Of a DNA stretch of 64,000 nt, positions 1 to 10,157 are shown in pieces; position 1 is the first letter of the stretch, and every line of letters begins with the position of its first letter. Source of the stretch: Rhodospirillales bacterium (GTDB lineage: Bacteria > Pseudomonadota > Alphaproteobacteria > Rhodospirillales > Defluviicoccaceae). The position numbers were made by a program, and so were the translations under genes. The notes below the pieces were generated by a model, which saw only the letters and a list, made by a program, of their open reading frames with translations, had not been told where the DNA came from and searched no databases. The stretch is taken from NCBI GenBank assembly GCA_016710335.1, contig JADJXQ010000001.1, positions 496,001-560,000 of the forward strand, written 5' to 3'.

Positions 1-1
1 C

Positions 2-220
2 CTTCAACCGGGAAGGAGAAGAGCGGTGCGGAGAAGTCGGGACCGAAGTCGCGGGCAGCTCGTCCTCGAACTGGAGCGTCGGGACTGCCCGGTGCCGGTG
101 GAGCAAGGCACGCAGGGACTGCTCGAGGCCCTGGCCGATCTCCTTCTGGCAGCGCTCGGGATGGAACCAACGCTGTCGACGAGCAGGGAGGGCGCCGATG
201 AGCAGCAAGATCACCGCTGA
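2..220 (+). CDS. C-terminal part of a small ORF upstream of the serine recombinase (partial)
   Basis: An open frame runs from the window edge to a stop at 220 and overlaps the start of the recombinase by 23 bases. The C-terminal half (from about base 60) has a plausible protein-like stretch rich in Leu and Ala ending in a charged tail. Small ORFs that overlap the start of this kind of recombinase are common in such loci, which is the main reason to list it. I do not recognise a domain, and the true start lies outside the window. Confidence 0.3.
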   Translation, partial: LQPGRRRAVRRSRDRSRGQLVLELERRDCPVPVEQGTQGLLEALADLLLAALGMEPTLSTSREGADEQQDHR

Positions 221-2287
221 TCATCTCGCCCGCACCGCCGTCGTCTACGTTCGGCAATCGACCATGGCGCAGGTCACCGGCAATCTGGAAAGCCAGCGCC
301 GGCAGTACGACCTGGCGGAAACGGCGACGGCCAAGGGCTTCGCCGCAGTGACGGTGATCGACGACGACCTCGGCCGCTCCGGATCGGGCCGGACACAGCG
401 GCCGGGGTTCGAGCGCCTGGTGGCGCTGGTCTGCTCCGGCGACGTCGGCGCCGTCTACTGCATCGAGGCGTCGCGTCTGGCCCGCAACGGCCGGGACTGG
501 CATCATCTGATCGAGTTGTGCGCGCTTGCCGGCAGCCTGGTCGTTGATCCCGACGGCGCCTACGATCCGCGGCTGGTCAACGATCGCCTGCTGCTCGGGC
601 TGAAGGGGACAATGTCGGAATACGAGCTGAGCCTGATGCGGCAACGCGGGCTTGCGGCGCGCGACCGGAAGGCGGGACGCGGCGAGTTCCGGTTCATGCT
701 GCCGCCCGGCTTCTGCTGGAGCGAGGCGGGAAGATCGAGATCGATCCCGACGAGCATGTCGTCGAGACGATCCGTCTGGTCTTCGCCAAGTTCCGCGAGC
801 TGGGCAGCGCGCGGCAGGTCTTCCTCTGGCTGCGCCAAGCCGGCCTTAAGATGCCGGTCGTGATGCGCAACGTCGACATCCAGAAGCTGGCCTGGAAGCC
901 GCCCGCCTATCACAGCGTCATGCAGATCCTGCACAATCCGCTGTACGCCGGCGCCTATGCCTTCGGCCGGAAAGGGCAGCGCACGAAGATCGTCGACGGC
1001 CGCGCCCGCAAGGCCGACGGCCTGCGCAAGCCCAGAGAGGAATGGAACGTGCTGCTGCGCGACGCCCACAGGGGCTACATCAGCTGGCAGGAGTACGAGG
1101 ACAATCAGCAACTGCTGCTCGAGAACGCGCACATGAAGAAGACCTGCGAACGCAAATCGGCGCGCGGCGGACGCGCCCTGCTCACCGGGCTGATGCGCTG
1201 CGGGCGCTGCGGACGGATGATGCGCGTGTTCTACGGTATGGGGAAAGGCAACGCGCACCGTTACCAGTGTCGGGGCGACGACGCGCATGTCGGCGCCAGG
1301 CTGTGCATCGGCATCGGCGGCGTTCGCATCGATCGGGCGGTCGCCCTGCAGATCCTGGACGCGGTCTCGGGCCGCGCCGTGGAGGCTGCCATCCTCGCTT
1401 CCGAGCAGGCCGAGCGGTCGCAGCAGGAGGTCGTCGCCGCGGTCGGGCGCGAGCTCGAGGCGGCGCGCTACGAGGCGTCCCTCGCCGCACGCCGGTACGA
1501 ACTGGTCGATCCCGCCAAGCGCCACGTTGCCCGCGAGCTGGAAGCGCGCTGGAACGCTGCGCTGGAGCGTGTGGCCCAACTCGAACGCCGGCTCGATGAG
1601 TTGAAGGCGCAATCGGCGACGCGTCCGAAGATCGACCGCGGGCGCCTGCTTCAGCTTGCGCACGACCTGCCGGCGGCCTGGAACGCCGCTTCCGCCGACA
1701 CCCGGACCAGGCAGCGCCTCATTCATGTCCTGGTCCGCGAGATCGTCTGCGACCTCGACGACGCCAGGAACGAGGCGGTGCTGCTGATCCACTGGACGGG
1801 TGGATGCCACACGGAGGTACGCGTTCCCCGCGTCAGGACCGGCCGCTACCCTGCGGATCGGGTGCCGACGGCCGTCGACGCCCTGCGCAAGCTCGCCGGG
1901 CACTGGCCGGATCGGGAGATCGCGGTGTCGCTCAACCGGATGCGCTGCAGGACCGGCGACGGCGAGACCTGGACGACCGTCCGGGTCAAGGAACTGCGCG
2001 CGCGGCTCGGCCTGCCCGATCATGATCCGACGCGGCAGGATGGCGCGACGATCAGCTTGATGAAGGCGGCGGAGCGGCTCGGCATCTGCGTCGGATCGGC
2101 GATGAGCCTCGTCCGCCGAGGCATCCTGCCGGCCACGCAGCTCGTCCCCGGCTCGCCCTGGCTGGTTCCGGTGGAAACCCTGACCTCCGAGCCGGTGCGC
2201 GCAGGGGTGCAGCAGGTGATCGCCCGGCGCCCAAAGATCTACGAAGAGTATCAATATGATAAGGTCGTCCGGCTGCCCGGACTGTGA
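198..2287 (+). pseudogene. Large serine recombinase (resolvase/invertase superfamily), frameshifted
   Basis: Large serine recombinases cut and rejoin DNA with an active-site serine and move or integrate mobile elements. The N-terminal catalytic domain starts at 198 (good GGAGG spacing) and carries the YVRQS nucleophile motif near residue 20 and an arginine-rich ASRLARN motif near residue 97. After about residue 175 the frame breaks: the expected sequence (..GGKIEIDPDEHV..) continues in another frame from about 722, consistent with loss of one G in the GGG run at 728-730. The second part has the recombinase domain, a zinc ribbon (CGRCG, then later cysteines, about 1200-1310), a coiled-coil stretch and a C-terminal helix-turn-helix-like region. 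The restored length would be about 696 residues, normal for the family. The single break could be real decay or a sequencing error. Confidence 0.85.
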
Positions 2288-2316
2288 GCCAGAGGAGGCA
2301 TTATGAAAGGCACTGT

Positions 2317-2514
2317 GGTCATCTGATCAAGGTTTTGTGGCACGACGGCCAGGGCATGTGTCTGTTTTCCAAGCGTTTGGAGCGTGGCCGGTTCCTCTGG
2401 CCGTCGCCCGCCGACGGTGCGGTGACGATCACGCCGGCGCAACTCGGCTATCTGCTTGAAGGTATTGACTGGCGCATGCCGCAACGAACCTGGCGGCCGA
2501 CGGCGGCCGGGTGA
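2317..2514 (+). pseudogene. tnpB: IS66 TnpB C-terminal fragment
   Basis: IS66 TnpB is a small accessory protein of about 115 residues needed for transposition. Here only the C-terminal two thirds is left, starting at about GHLIKVLWHDGQG and continuing through the family signature KRLERGRF and WPSPADG to the typical end RTWRPT. The usual N-terminal part (the segment with DMRKGFDGL) is absent; instead the frame runs back into sequence that belongs to the end of the recombinase. The junction near 2290-2317 therefore marks the breakpoint. Confidence 0.75.
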
Positions 2515-2559
2515 ACATCGCCCTTTGCATGGGGCGCCGGCTCTGATTCCATAGGCGGC

Positions 2560-4159
2560 ATGACGATCGCGCCGCTGCCGACCGACCTTGCCGCCGCCCA
2601 TGCGATGATCCTCGCCGAGCGCGCGGCCCGGCTGGCCGCCGAGGCCGAGGTGGCGACGGCGCAGGCGACGAAGCGGGCGCTCGACCTGGAGATCGAGCGG
2701 CTCAAGCTGGAGATCGCCAAGCTCAAGCGGCATCGGTTCGGCCCGTCGTCCGAACGTAGCGCCCGGCTCGAGCAACTGGAACTGGCACTCTCTGAACTGG
2801 AAGAGACCGCCGCCGAGGCAGATGCGGGCGAAGCGTTGCGGACGGCTGAACGGCGACCGGGCGAGGCCAACGGCGCGACGCCGCGCAGGCCGGCGCGCCG
2901 ACCGCTTCCCGGAGCATCTGCCGCGGACTCGTGTCGTTTACCCGGCACCGGCCGCCTGTCCCGGCTGCGGCGGCGTCGTGCGCAAACTGGGCGAGGAGAT
3001 CACCGAGACCCTGGAGCGGTTGCCGGCGCGCTGGTTCGTCATTCAGCACGTGCGCGAGAAGGTTTCCTGCCGCTGCTGCGAGGCGATCAGCGAGGCGCCG
3101 GCGCCGTTTCACCCGATCGCCCGCGGTCGCGCCGGCGCCAACCTGTTGGCCGAGGTGATCTACGGCAAGTACGGGCTGCATTTGCCGCTGAACCGGCAGA
3201 GCGTCCGTTTTGCCCGCGAAGGCGTGCCGATCGACGTCTCGACGCTGGCCGACTGGGTTGGCGCGGTGGCCGCGTCGTTGCGGCCGCTGACCGAGGCCAT
3301 CGAGGCCCATGTCCGTGCGGGTGCGCGCATCCACGCCGACGACACGCCGGTGCCGGTCCTGGCAAAGGGCAAGACCAGGACCGGCCGACTGTGGACCATT
3401 GTGCGTGATGACCGCCCCTTCGGCGGCCCCGATCCGCCGGCCGCGGTCTACTTCTATTCTCCTGACCGCCGCGGCGTGCACGCTGAACGGGTCCTCGACG
3501 GCTTTGCCGGGATCATGCAGGCCGATGCCTTCTCCGGGTTTGGCCGCCTGTACAAGCCCGGTCGCCCAGCGGGGACGATCAGTGAGGCGGCATGCTGGGC
3601 CTATGCGCGGAGGAACTTCTTCGAGCTTGCCGATCTGCAGAAGGCGCCGATCGCCATTGAAGCGGTCAAGCGGATCGACGTCCTGTTCGACATCGAGCGC
3701 GAGATCACCGGACTGCCGGCTGACCAGCGCCTCACCGTGCGGGCCGAGCGCGCGCGGCCGTTCGTCGACGATCTCGAGACATGGCTCCGCGGGCAGCGCA
3801 CCCGGCTCTCAGCAAAATCGAAGACGGCAAACGCCATCGACTACTTGCTCAAGCGCTGGGTTGCCTTCACCCGGTTTCTCGACGACGGCCGGATCTGCCT
3901 CAGCAACAACGCCGCCGAACGAGCCGTAAGAGGCATCGCCGTCGGAAGACGCAATTGGACCTTCGCCGGCTCCGACACCGGCGGACATCGCGCCGCCGCC
4001 ATGTACACCCTGATCGAAACGACAAAACTCAACGGCATCGACCCCCGCGCTTTCCTCGCCGACGTCCTTGAGCGCCTCCCTGGCCACCCCGCCAAGCGCG
4101 TCGGCGAACTCCTGCCCTGGAATTGGCAGAGCCCACAACCCATCAACGCCGCCGCATAA
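2560..4159 (+). pseudogene. tnpC: IS66 TnpC transposase, frameshifted
   Basis: TnpC is the DDE transposase of IS66 elements. The first part (2560 to about 2911) has the N-terminal coiled coil and the HRFGPSSER motif typical of TnpC; the second part, in a different frame, restarts at about FPEHLPR and includes the zinc-binding CPGCGG..CRCC segment, the catalytic core around IHADDTPVPVL, and the C-terminal LSNNAAERAVRG motif with the final Glu. The two parts fit together if one extra base is removed near 2911-2921. Restored length is about 530 residues, normal for IS66. The stop at 4157-4159 gives an intact C terminus. Confidence 0.85.
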
Positions 4160-4182
4160 CCACTCAACGCTAACGCCGTCGG

Positions 4183-5277
4183 TCAAGCCCCTCGTCCGCG
4201 GCTCTCGCCGGATGCGTACATCAGACGGGAGGGCGCGCTGTAGAAGACGCCGTGCACGAGGAAGCCGCCGGTGCGGGTGACGCGGGTGACGATCTCGGTG
4301 AAGTCGGTGGTGCGCCGCGCCGGCAGCGGCCGCAGCGTTGCGGCCTCCGTTTGCACGGCAACGTCTCGGCGCCGATTGCGGCGTGAGACGAGCTGATCGA
4401 CGAAGCGGCGCAAGTCTGCGACATCGGCGAAGTCGCGGGAGCCGCGCAGGATCAGCGCCTGGTCGGGAGCGGTCTTGAGGTGACGGTTGTGGGATTCCAC
4501 CGCGCCGTTCTCATGCGCTTCGCCGGAATTGTTGCGGCTGGCTGACATTCCGTAGTGAGCGCAGAAGCCTTCATAGCGCCTGGTGACATCCTCGGCGGCC
4601 TCGCGGTCGAGGTTGCGATAGGCGGCGGAGAGGCTGTCGGTGCGATGCTCACGCGGCACGCCGCCGAGGGTCCAGAGGGCGTTCTGGAGGTTCTCGGCCA
4701 GCGCGGTGAAGCTCTCGCCGCCGAGGACGACACCGACGTGTTCCCAGCCGCTGTAGGCCAGCACGAAGTGGTAGAGCCGGTGAGCGAAGGGCTCGCCGGC
4801 GATGGTGACGCCAAGCTCTTTGGCGTCGGTAAAGTCCGAGAGCGCCATGCGGTCCGGCTCCGGTGTCTGACGGAAGATCACGTCCCTGGCCTCACCGTAA
4901 AAGCGCGCGCCAGTCGCGCACGCGGCGCTCAAACGTGCGCCAGCGCGCACGCGGCGCTCCAACGTGCGCCGGATACGGTCGTCCGGAAAAGCGTCCGGAT
5001 CGGTCATTTGCAGGTGCCTCAGGAGCGTGACCGCCTGCACGGCGGGATCGTTCTCGAGGATCGGCAGCAACACCGGCTCCCAGACCGCCTCGAGCGGATC
5101 GGGGACGGTGCGGCCGCGCTCGGGCTGGCGCTGGGAGGGAAGGCGCGGATCGGTCTCGATCCGGCGTCCGGTGCGCTCGCTGAACCCAGCCCGGGCAGCG
5201 GCGGCGCGTTGGCTATGACGATGACGGTCGCGCATGTAGATTCTCACTTGCTGGTCGGTGACGGGTTTGCCCGGCAC
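4183..5277 (-). pseudogene. istA: IS21 IstA transposase, C-terminally truncated
   Basis: IstA is the DDE-type transposase of IS21 elements and works with the AAA+ helper IstB. The GTG start at 5277 is preceded by GGAGG at good distance and gives the family-typical beginning PGKPVTDQQVRIYM. A helix-turn-helix follows, then the integrase core (AYSGWEHV, GGVPREHRTDSL, then NSGEAHENGAVESHNRHLK with the catalytic Glu). Similarity stops after FYSAPSRL near 4215, where full-length IstA proteins continue for over 100 residues; the last dozen residues are read from the junction with IS66. No istB is present. This is a dead remnant cut by the IS66 element. Confidence 0.85.
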
Positions 5278-5370
5278 GAGGGGACCTCCGTTTCGGTGAC
5301 AGAGATCCCGCTCGTATCGGCCCGCAGCGGCCAGCACCTACGCCTTCATCCCCCGGGGAAGACAATCGCG

Positions 5371-5425
5371 CCGCTGGCTCCAGACTCCAGCCGGGCTACG
5401 CCCGGCCTCCGACTGGAGCCAGCGG
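5371..5425. repeat. 55-base inverted repeat upstream of istA
   Basis: A 13-base arm at 5371-5383 is perfectly complementary to 5413-5425, and inside it a 7-base arm (5390-5396, 5400-5406) closes on a 3-base loop. The unpaired bases between the two stems are few. It sits in the leader of the truncated istA gene and would form a long hairpin in RNA or a cruciform in DNA. Confidence 0.8.
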
Positions 5426-5833
5426 CCAACTTGGCTGACGGCGCCCGACAAGATGGTTGTCGCTCAACAGTCGGGGCCGTCCCGATATGCCTTCGCCCAC
5501 GTCGACCACAACTACTTGATTTTCTGGCGGTCGTTGGAGACGGCGACGCGCCCCGTCACAGATTCGGTGCACTAGCAGCGACCGAATCATGCTCGACGCC
5601 CGCTTCTGCCACTCCACTTACGCAACAACGCGCTTCCAGCGACGGAGGAGTACGGTCATCGGCAAGACCGAAGCCCGGCGAGGCGGTTGGGCGATGCCTT
5701 GGGTTGTTCCAAGGTCACTGCATTCTGGTCGAGCCGGAACCGCGCATCCGATCGCCGGGTCTTGCCTCAGCCGGTGTTACAGCGGGAACCATGCATGCAA
5801 TCGGCAGTTCATACCTCAGCACTGGAGGTAACC
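5426..5833. other. Gene-free stretch between the IS21 remnant and the FAD/Rieske gene
   Basis: I see no convincing coding sequence here. The first part is the outer end of the IS21 remnant; a terminus at about 5560 (reading outward as ...GTCACA) would fit the TG..CA ends of IS21, but the partner end is lost so it cannot be confirmed. The remainder, about 270 bases, must hold the promoter of the oxidoreductase gene. I could not pick a clear -35/-10 pair. Confidence 0.4.
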
Positions 5834-7333
5834 ATGTCTGATCTTGCTCCGGACCACACATACTGGAATGCTACCGCCACGGCGCCCGACTTCCCGCAGC
5901 TCGCCGGAGCCCTCAACGTCGACATTGCGATCATCGGCGGCGGAATCGTCGGTATCACCACGGCGCGGGCGCTCAAGGATCTTGGCCTGACCGTGGCGGT
6001 GATCGAAGCGCGCAAGGTCGGCCGGCAGGTCACCGGCAAGTCGACGGCCAAGATGACGTCGCAACACGGCGTCGTCTACCAGACGCTGAAGCAGAAATTC
6101 GGTGAGGACCGGGCCCGCCTGTATGCGGAGGCGCAAGAAGCGGCGATCCAAAAAATCTGGAGCTTTGCCTCGCAGTACGGCATTGACTGTAACATCGAAC
6201 GGAAGCTCGCCTACGCCTACACGCGTGACGAGAAGCACGTCGGCCAGATCGAAAAGGAGGTGGAAGTCGCGCGGCAGCTCGGGCTTCCGGCCACCCTCGT
6301 CCGTGCAACGGATCTTCCGTTTAACGTGCTCGTGGCGATCCGCTTCGACAATCAAGCCCAGTTTCACCCTACAAAATATGTAGCCGGCTTGGCGCAGACC
6401 ATCCCTGGAGACGGGTGCCATGTCTTTGAGAACAGCCGAGTGGTCGATTGGGAGCCGACCCGCGTCGTCACGGACCAGGGAAGCGCGGCGGCGCGCCACG
6501 TCGTCATGGCTACTCATCTGCCGCTGGGGCAGGTCGGCGGCTACTATGCCGAGGCGTCGCCCCATGCCGAGCCGGTTATCGCCGCCAGGATCGGCCGCGT
6601 GCCCGACGGCATGTACATCAATGTCGAAGAACCGAGCCATTCGATCCGGACTCACACGGGCGCGGATGGCGTTGCCTATGCAATCGCCGCCGGAACAAGC
6701 TTTAAGCCCGGCCACACCGACGAGGAGCGGCGCCATTTTGCGGAGCTCGAAAGCTGGCTCACCGAGAATTTCCGGGCCGGCCCGATCGAGTATCGATGGG
6801 TCAACGAAGACTACACGTCCATGGACAGTGCGCCGTTCATTGGTTGGTCGTCAGCCACGGACGGATATCTGGTTGCGACCGGCTTCAAGGCCTGGGGCAT
6901 CAGCAACGGCACGGCCGCAGGGATGATTCTGGCCGACCTTGCGGTGGGCAAGGAAAACCGCTGGATTGAAATGTTTGACGCAAGGCGCGTAAAGCCCGTC
7001 GCCGGCGGGGCTCAGTTCGTGAAGGCAAACCTCGATGTCGCTGCGCACCTCGTGAGCGGCTATCTGTCACGCAAGCCGAAATCGTTCGACGAGCTCGCCC
7101 CTGGCGACGCGGCGATCATGAAGATCAATGGGGAGAATGTGGCCGCGTTCAAGGACGAGCAGGGTCGCATCCATGCCGTCTCCTCAGTCTGCAGTCACAT
7201 GGGCTGCGTCGTTGGCTGGAACGAAACCGACCGCACCTGGGACTGCCCTTGCCATGGGTCGCGGTTCGAACTCGGCGGTGAGGTTATCCACGGTCCGGCG
7301 ACCAGGCCGCTCGGTTCGAAGGTCACAGGGTAG
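5834..7333 (+). CDS. FAD-dependent oxidoreductase with C-terminal Rieske [2Fe-2S] domain
   Basis: A predicted two-domain flavoprotein of 499 residues. The N-terminal DAO-type domain starts with a Rossmann FAD-binding motif (IIGGGIVGITTA, about residues 27-38), while the C-terminal 75 residues form a Rieske domain with CSHMGC and CPCHGS, giving the Cys-His pairs that hold a 2Fe-2S cluster. Proteins of this build are common in bacteria but their substrates are mostly unknown; electrons probably pass between FAD and the cluster. The start at 5834 follows GGAGGT at ideal spacing. The gene stands alone between the IS21 remnant and the IS256 element, so it may be a passenger of the mobile region or a native gene caught between insertions. 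The C terminus (..RPLGSKVTG) is slightly short, but the Rieske domain is complete. Confidence 0.85.
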   Translation: MSDLAPDHTYWNATATAPDFPQLAGALNVDIAIIGGGIVGITTARALKDLGLTVAVIEARKVGRQVTGKSTAKMTSQHGVVYQTLKQKFGEDRARLYAEAQEAAIQKIWSFASQYGIDCNIERKLAYAYTRDEKHVGQIEKEVEVARQLGLPATLVRATDLPFNVLVAIRFDNQAQFHPTKYVAGLAQTIPGDGCHVFENSRVVDWEPTRVVTDQGSAAARHVVMATHLPLGQVGGYYAEASPHAEPVIAARIGRVPDGMYINVEEPSHSIRTHTGADGVAYAIAAGTSFKPGHTDEERRHFAELESWLTENFRAGPIEYRWVNEDYTSMDSAPFIGWSSATDGYLVATGFKAWGISNGTAAGMILADLAVGKENRWIEMFDARRVKPVAGGAQFVKANLDVAAHLVSGYLSRKPKSFDELAPGDAAIMKINGENVAAFKDEQGRIHAVSSVCSHMGCVVGWNETDRTWDCPCHGSRFELGGEVIHGPATRPLGSKVTG

Positions 7334-7449
7334 GTGGCAAGGGCAAGGACGAACTGGCGACGCCGCGGGTTGGCGCGATAACAGGCATTAGATCATATGA
7401 TTCCTTCGTGACACTGCTATCCCCGAACTTTTCGAGAACATCATCCGGC

Positions 7450-7536
7450 ATGTTCGTGCCTGAGAAGGCAGCCCGGGGGCATCGCTACCTGTATCTGGTG
7501 GAGAGCATCCGCGAGGGTGACCGGGTTCGGCGATGA
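7450..7536 (+). pseudogene. Possible N-terminal scrap of an IS1634-type transposase
   Basis: A 28-codon frame beginning MFVPEK and continuing with YLYLVESIREGDRVR resembles the start of IS1634/IS1549-family (IS4 group) transposases, which typically open with M-[FY]-V-R and a YLV-E-S/N-R motif. The frame then stops where the IS256 element begins. The match is short, so this is tentative; a chance resemblance cannot be ruled out by eye. Confidence 0.35.
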
Positions 7537-7663
7537 CGTATTGAATCTTTCGCACAAGATTGGGTGGTGGCGCCCGGGTCTGGATATGTTGGCTGTTGCG
7601 GGCATCCAACGCCGGACGGAGAGAGCCACCATGAGCGAGGACAGGGACGAAGTCGTTGAGCAA

Positions 7664-7679
7664 CGTGGTTCGGATCGAC
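7664..7679 (+). repeat. Left copy of 16-bp target-site duplication of ISNCY copy 1
   Basis: The 16 bases CGTGGTTCGGATCGAC directly precede the TGTCG end of the ISNCY element and recur exactly at 9078-9093 after its CGACA end. An extra A on both sides makes it 16 or 17 bases. Both copies fall inside IS256 transposase coding sequence, so the insertion site is certain. Confidence 0.95.
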
Positions 7680-9077
7680 TGTCGCTAACACGAGGTATGT
7701 CCGGCGTAGGGAACACATGATCTGTCCGGGATTAGAACTGCTCCAGACGGAGGGAGCGGGATGCGACGGACAGAGTGTTTGCAAGGGCTACGTCTGATGA
7801 AGTTCGAGGAGGTTTACGGCAAGGTCTGCCGGGGTCGGCTGGAGCGTGTCGGAGGCGGCTGAGGTGTTGGGGATGCCGGAGCGGACGTTTCGGCGCTGGC
7901 GGGGCCGGTACGAGGAGTCTGGCGCGGAGGGTCTCTACGACCGGCGTCTGGGCCGGGCCTCGGCGCGGCGGGCGGCGGTGGACGAGGTGGCGCGGGTTCT
8001 GGAGCTGTTCGACACGCGGTACTTCGATTTCACGCCGAAGCACTTCCACGAGAAGCTGGTCTCGGAGCACGGCTGCCGACGGAGCTACAACTGGGTGCGA
8101 CTGACCCTGCAGCGATGCGGGCGGATCACGCCGGCGCCACGTCGCGGGGCCCACCGGCGAAAGCGGCCGCGGCGGCCGATGGCGGGAATGATGCTGCACC
8201 AGGACGGCTCCCGCCACGAGTGGGTGCCGGGCGAGCGCTGGGATCTGATCGTCACCATGGACGACGCCACGTCGGAGATCTACTCGGCGTTCTTCGTCGC
8301 CGAGGAGGGACGATGTCGAGCTTCCGGGCGCTCGCCGAGGTGATCTCGGAGCGGGGAGTGTTCTGCGCGCTCTATGCGGATCGCGGGTCGCACTACTGGC
8401 ATACCCCGGAAGCCGGCGGCAAGGTCGACAAGGACAACCCGACCCAGGTCGGCCGGGCACTCGCCGCGCTCCGCATCGAGCTGATCGCGGCGTACTCGCC
8501 GGAAGCCCGCGGCCGCTCGGAGCGCATGTTTGGGACCCTGCAGGGCCGCCTGCCGCAGGCGTTGCGGGAAGCCGGGATCACCACCATGGAGGAGGCCAAC
8601 CGGGACCGCGCGGGAGGTCTACATCCCCGAGCACAACGCCCTCTTCCGGGCGGCCGCCGGCCGAACCGGGCTCGGCGTTCACCGCCTGCCCGCCGGCATT
8701 CTCGAGGACGTCCTCTGCATCCAGGAAAAGCGCGTCGTCGGTAATGATAACACGGTGCGCTACCGCAACCGGATCCTGCAGATCCCGGCGGATCGTCACC
8801 GCCACCACTACGTCAAGGCGCGTGTCCGGGTTCACGAGTACCCCGACGATACGCTGGCCGTGTTCCACGGGCCGCGGCGCCGGCGCGCTATGCGCCCGAC
8901 GGAAATCCGATCGACGACGCCGATCAACAGGCGGCGTGACCTGCTTCGACGCCCGCCAGCCCCGTGGATTTGTGGACAAGGCTACGCCTTCCCCACAACC
9001 CCACAGGGCCATCAGCCACAACAGAAGCGGTCAATTCATGTGGTACCTAAAGCGGCCAACTCAGTTTGTTATCGACA
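7680..9077 (+). mobile_element. ISNCY-type insertion sequence, copy 1 (nested in IS256)
   Basis: A 1,398-base element that starts TGTCGCTAACA and ends in the inverted form of TGTCGATAACA. It matches the segment at 28198-29596 (opposite strand) almost base for base, which defines both ends. A 16-base direct duplication flanks it. Long target duplications are known for IS1202-like members of the ISNCY group, which fits the transposase type. Compared with copy 2 it carries five single-base indels and a few substitutions, all in or near the transposase frame. Confidence 0.9.
7761..8939 (+). pseudogene. ISNCY-family transposase, copy 1, multiple frameshifts
   Basis: Same protein as the copy at 28336-29515 (about 390 residues if repaired): N-terminal helix-turn-helix (VSEAAEVLGMPERTFRRW), a DDE core with MLHQDGSRHEWVPG, VTMDDATSEIYSAFF and YADRGSHYWHTPEAGG, and SPEARGRSERMFGTLQGRLP, all hallmarks of ISNCY transposases. 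Compared with copy 2 it has an extra G near 7838-7847, lacks a G near 8305-8312, has an extra C near 8647-8652, lacks a C near 8690, and lacks a T near 8880. The frame break near 8597-8613 is shared by both copies. Confidence 0.85.
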
Positions 9078-9093
9078 CGTGGTTCGGATCGAC
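9078..9093 (+). repeat. Right copy of 16-bp target-site duplication of ISNCY copy 1
   Basis: Exact repeat of 7664-7679 immediately after the right end of the ISNCY element. It confirms that copy 1 arrived by transposition and has not recombined since. Confidence 0.95.
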
Positions 9094-10157
9094 GAGGAAC
9101 AGATCCGCGATCACTTGGGCAAGATCGTGCGCGGCAGCGTGGAGGAGGCGCTGAACGCGCTGTTGGATGCGGAGGCGGACCGGCTGTGCAAAGCGGCGCG
9201 CTATGAGCGGACGGAGGCGCGCTGCGACACCCGCGCCGGCTCGTACGAGCGCGGTCTGCACACGCGGGCCGGGGAGGTTCGCCTCAGGTTCCGAAGCTGC
9301 GCCGCCAGACGTTCGAGACGGCGATCATCGAGCGCTACCGGCGGCGAGAGACGTCGGTGGAGGAAGCGCTGATCGAGATGTATCTGGCTGGGGTGTCGGT
9401 GCGCCGGGTGGAGGACATCACCCAGGCGCTGTGGGGCACGCGGGTGAGCCCGAGCACGGTTTCCAAGCTCAATCAGCGCATCTACAAGCACATTGAAGCT
9501 TGGCGCAACCGGCCGATCGAGGGTTGCCATCCTTACGTTTTCCTCGACGGCGTGGTGCTGAAGCGGAGGTGGGCCGGCGAGGTGCGCAATGTGTCGGTGC
9601 TCATCGCCATCGGCGTCAACGCCGAGGGTTTCCGCGAGATCCCTTGGCATCTGCGAGGGCGCCAAGGAGGATAAGGCCGGCTGGAGCGGCTTTCTCGCCC
9701 ACCTGAAGGCGCGCGGGCTGACGGGGTCGAACTGATCACCAGCGATGCCTGTCTCGGCCTCGTCGAGAGCGTTGGCGAGTTCTACCCGGAGGCCCGCTGG
9801 CGGCGCTGCGTCGTGCATTTCTACCGCAATGTCTTCAGCCACGTGCCGGCGCCGAAGGTGCGAGGCGGCACGGATGCTGAAGGCCATCCATGCCAGCGAG
9901 GACCTGGCGACGGCGAAGGCCAAGGCCGGTGAGGTCGTCAGCAAGTTGCGCGCGCAGAAGCTCGGCAAGGCCGCCGACCTGGTCGCACAGTCTGTCGAAG
10001 AGACACTGACCTACTACCACTTCCCGGAAGAGCACTGGCGGCGGATCCGGACCAACAACCCGCTCGAGCGGATCATTCGCGAGATCCGCCGGCGAACCCG
10101 GGTGGTGGGAGCATTCCCCGACGGCGAAAGCGCCCTCAACCTGGCCGCGGCCAGGTT

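Larger units (their letters stand above)
2290..4215 (+). mobile_element. IS66-family remnant (tnpB fragment plus frameshifted tnpC)
   Basis: This segment holds the 3' part of tnpB and a near full-length tnpC, in the usual IS66 order; tnpA and the 5' part of tnpB are missing. The left side joins directly to the serine recombinase, whose stop codon lies at 2285-2287. The right side ends within the truncated istA gene of an IS21 element, so IS66 appears to have inserted into, or recombined with, IS21. The exact right terminus was not fixed; istA-like coding ends near 4215. With tnpA and part of tnpB gone and tnpC frameshifted, the element should be unable to move by itself. Confidence 0.75.

Noticed and set aside
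560..2254. 564-codon open frame on the minus strand
   Set aside because: It is antisense to the serine recombinase, whose motifs are on the plus strand; the translation has no recognisable domain. Long antisense frames are expected in GC-rich DNA.
2905..2925. Programmed frameshift in IS66 tnpC
   Set aside because: IS66 tnpC is normally one frame; the site has no slippery run and simple insertion of one base explains it.
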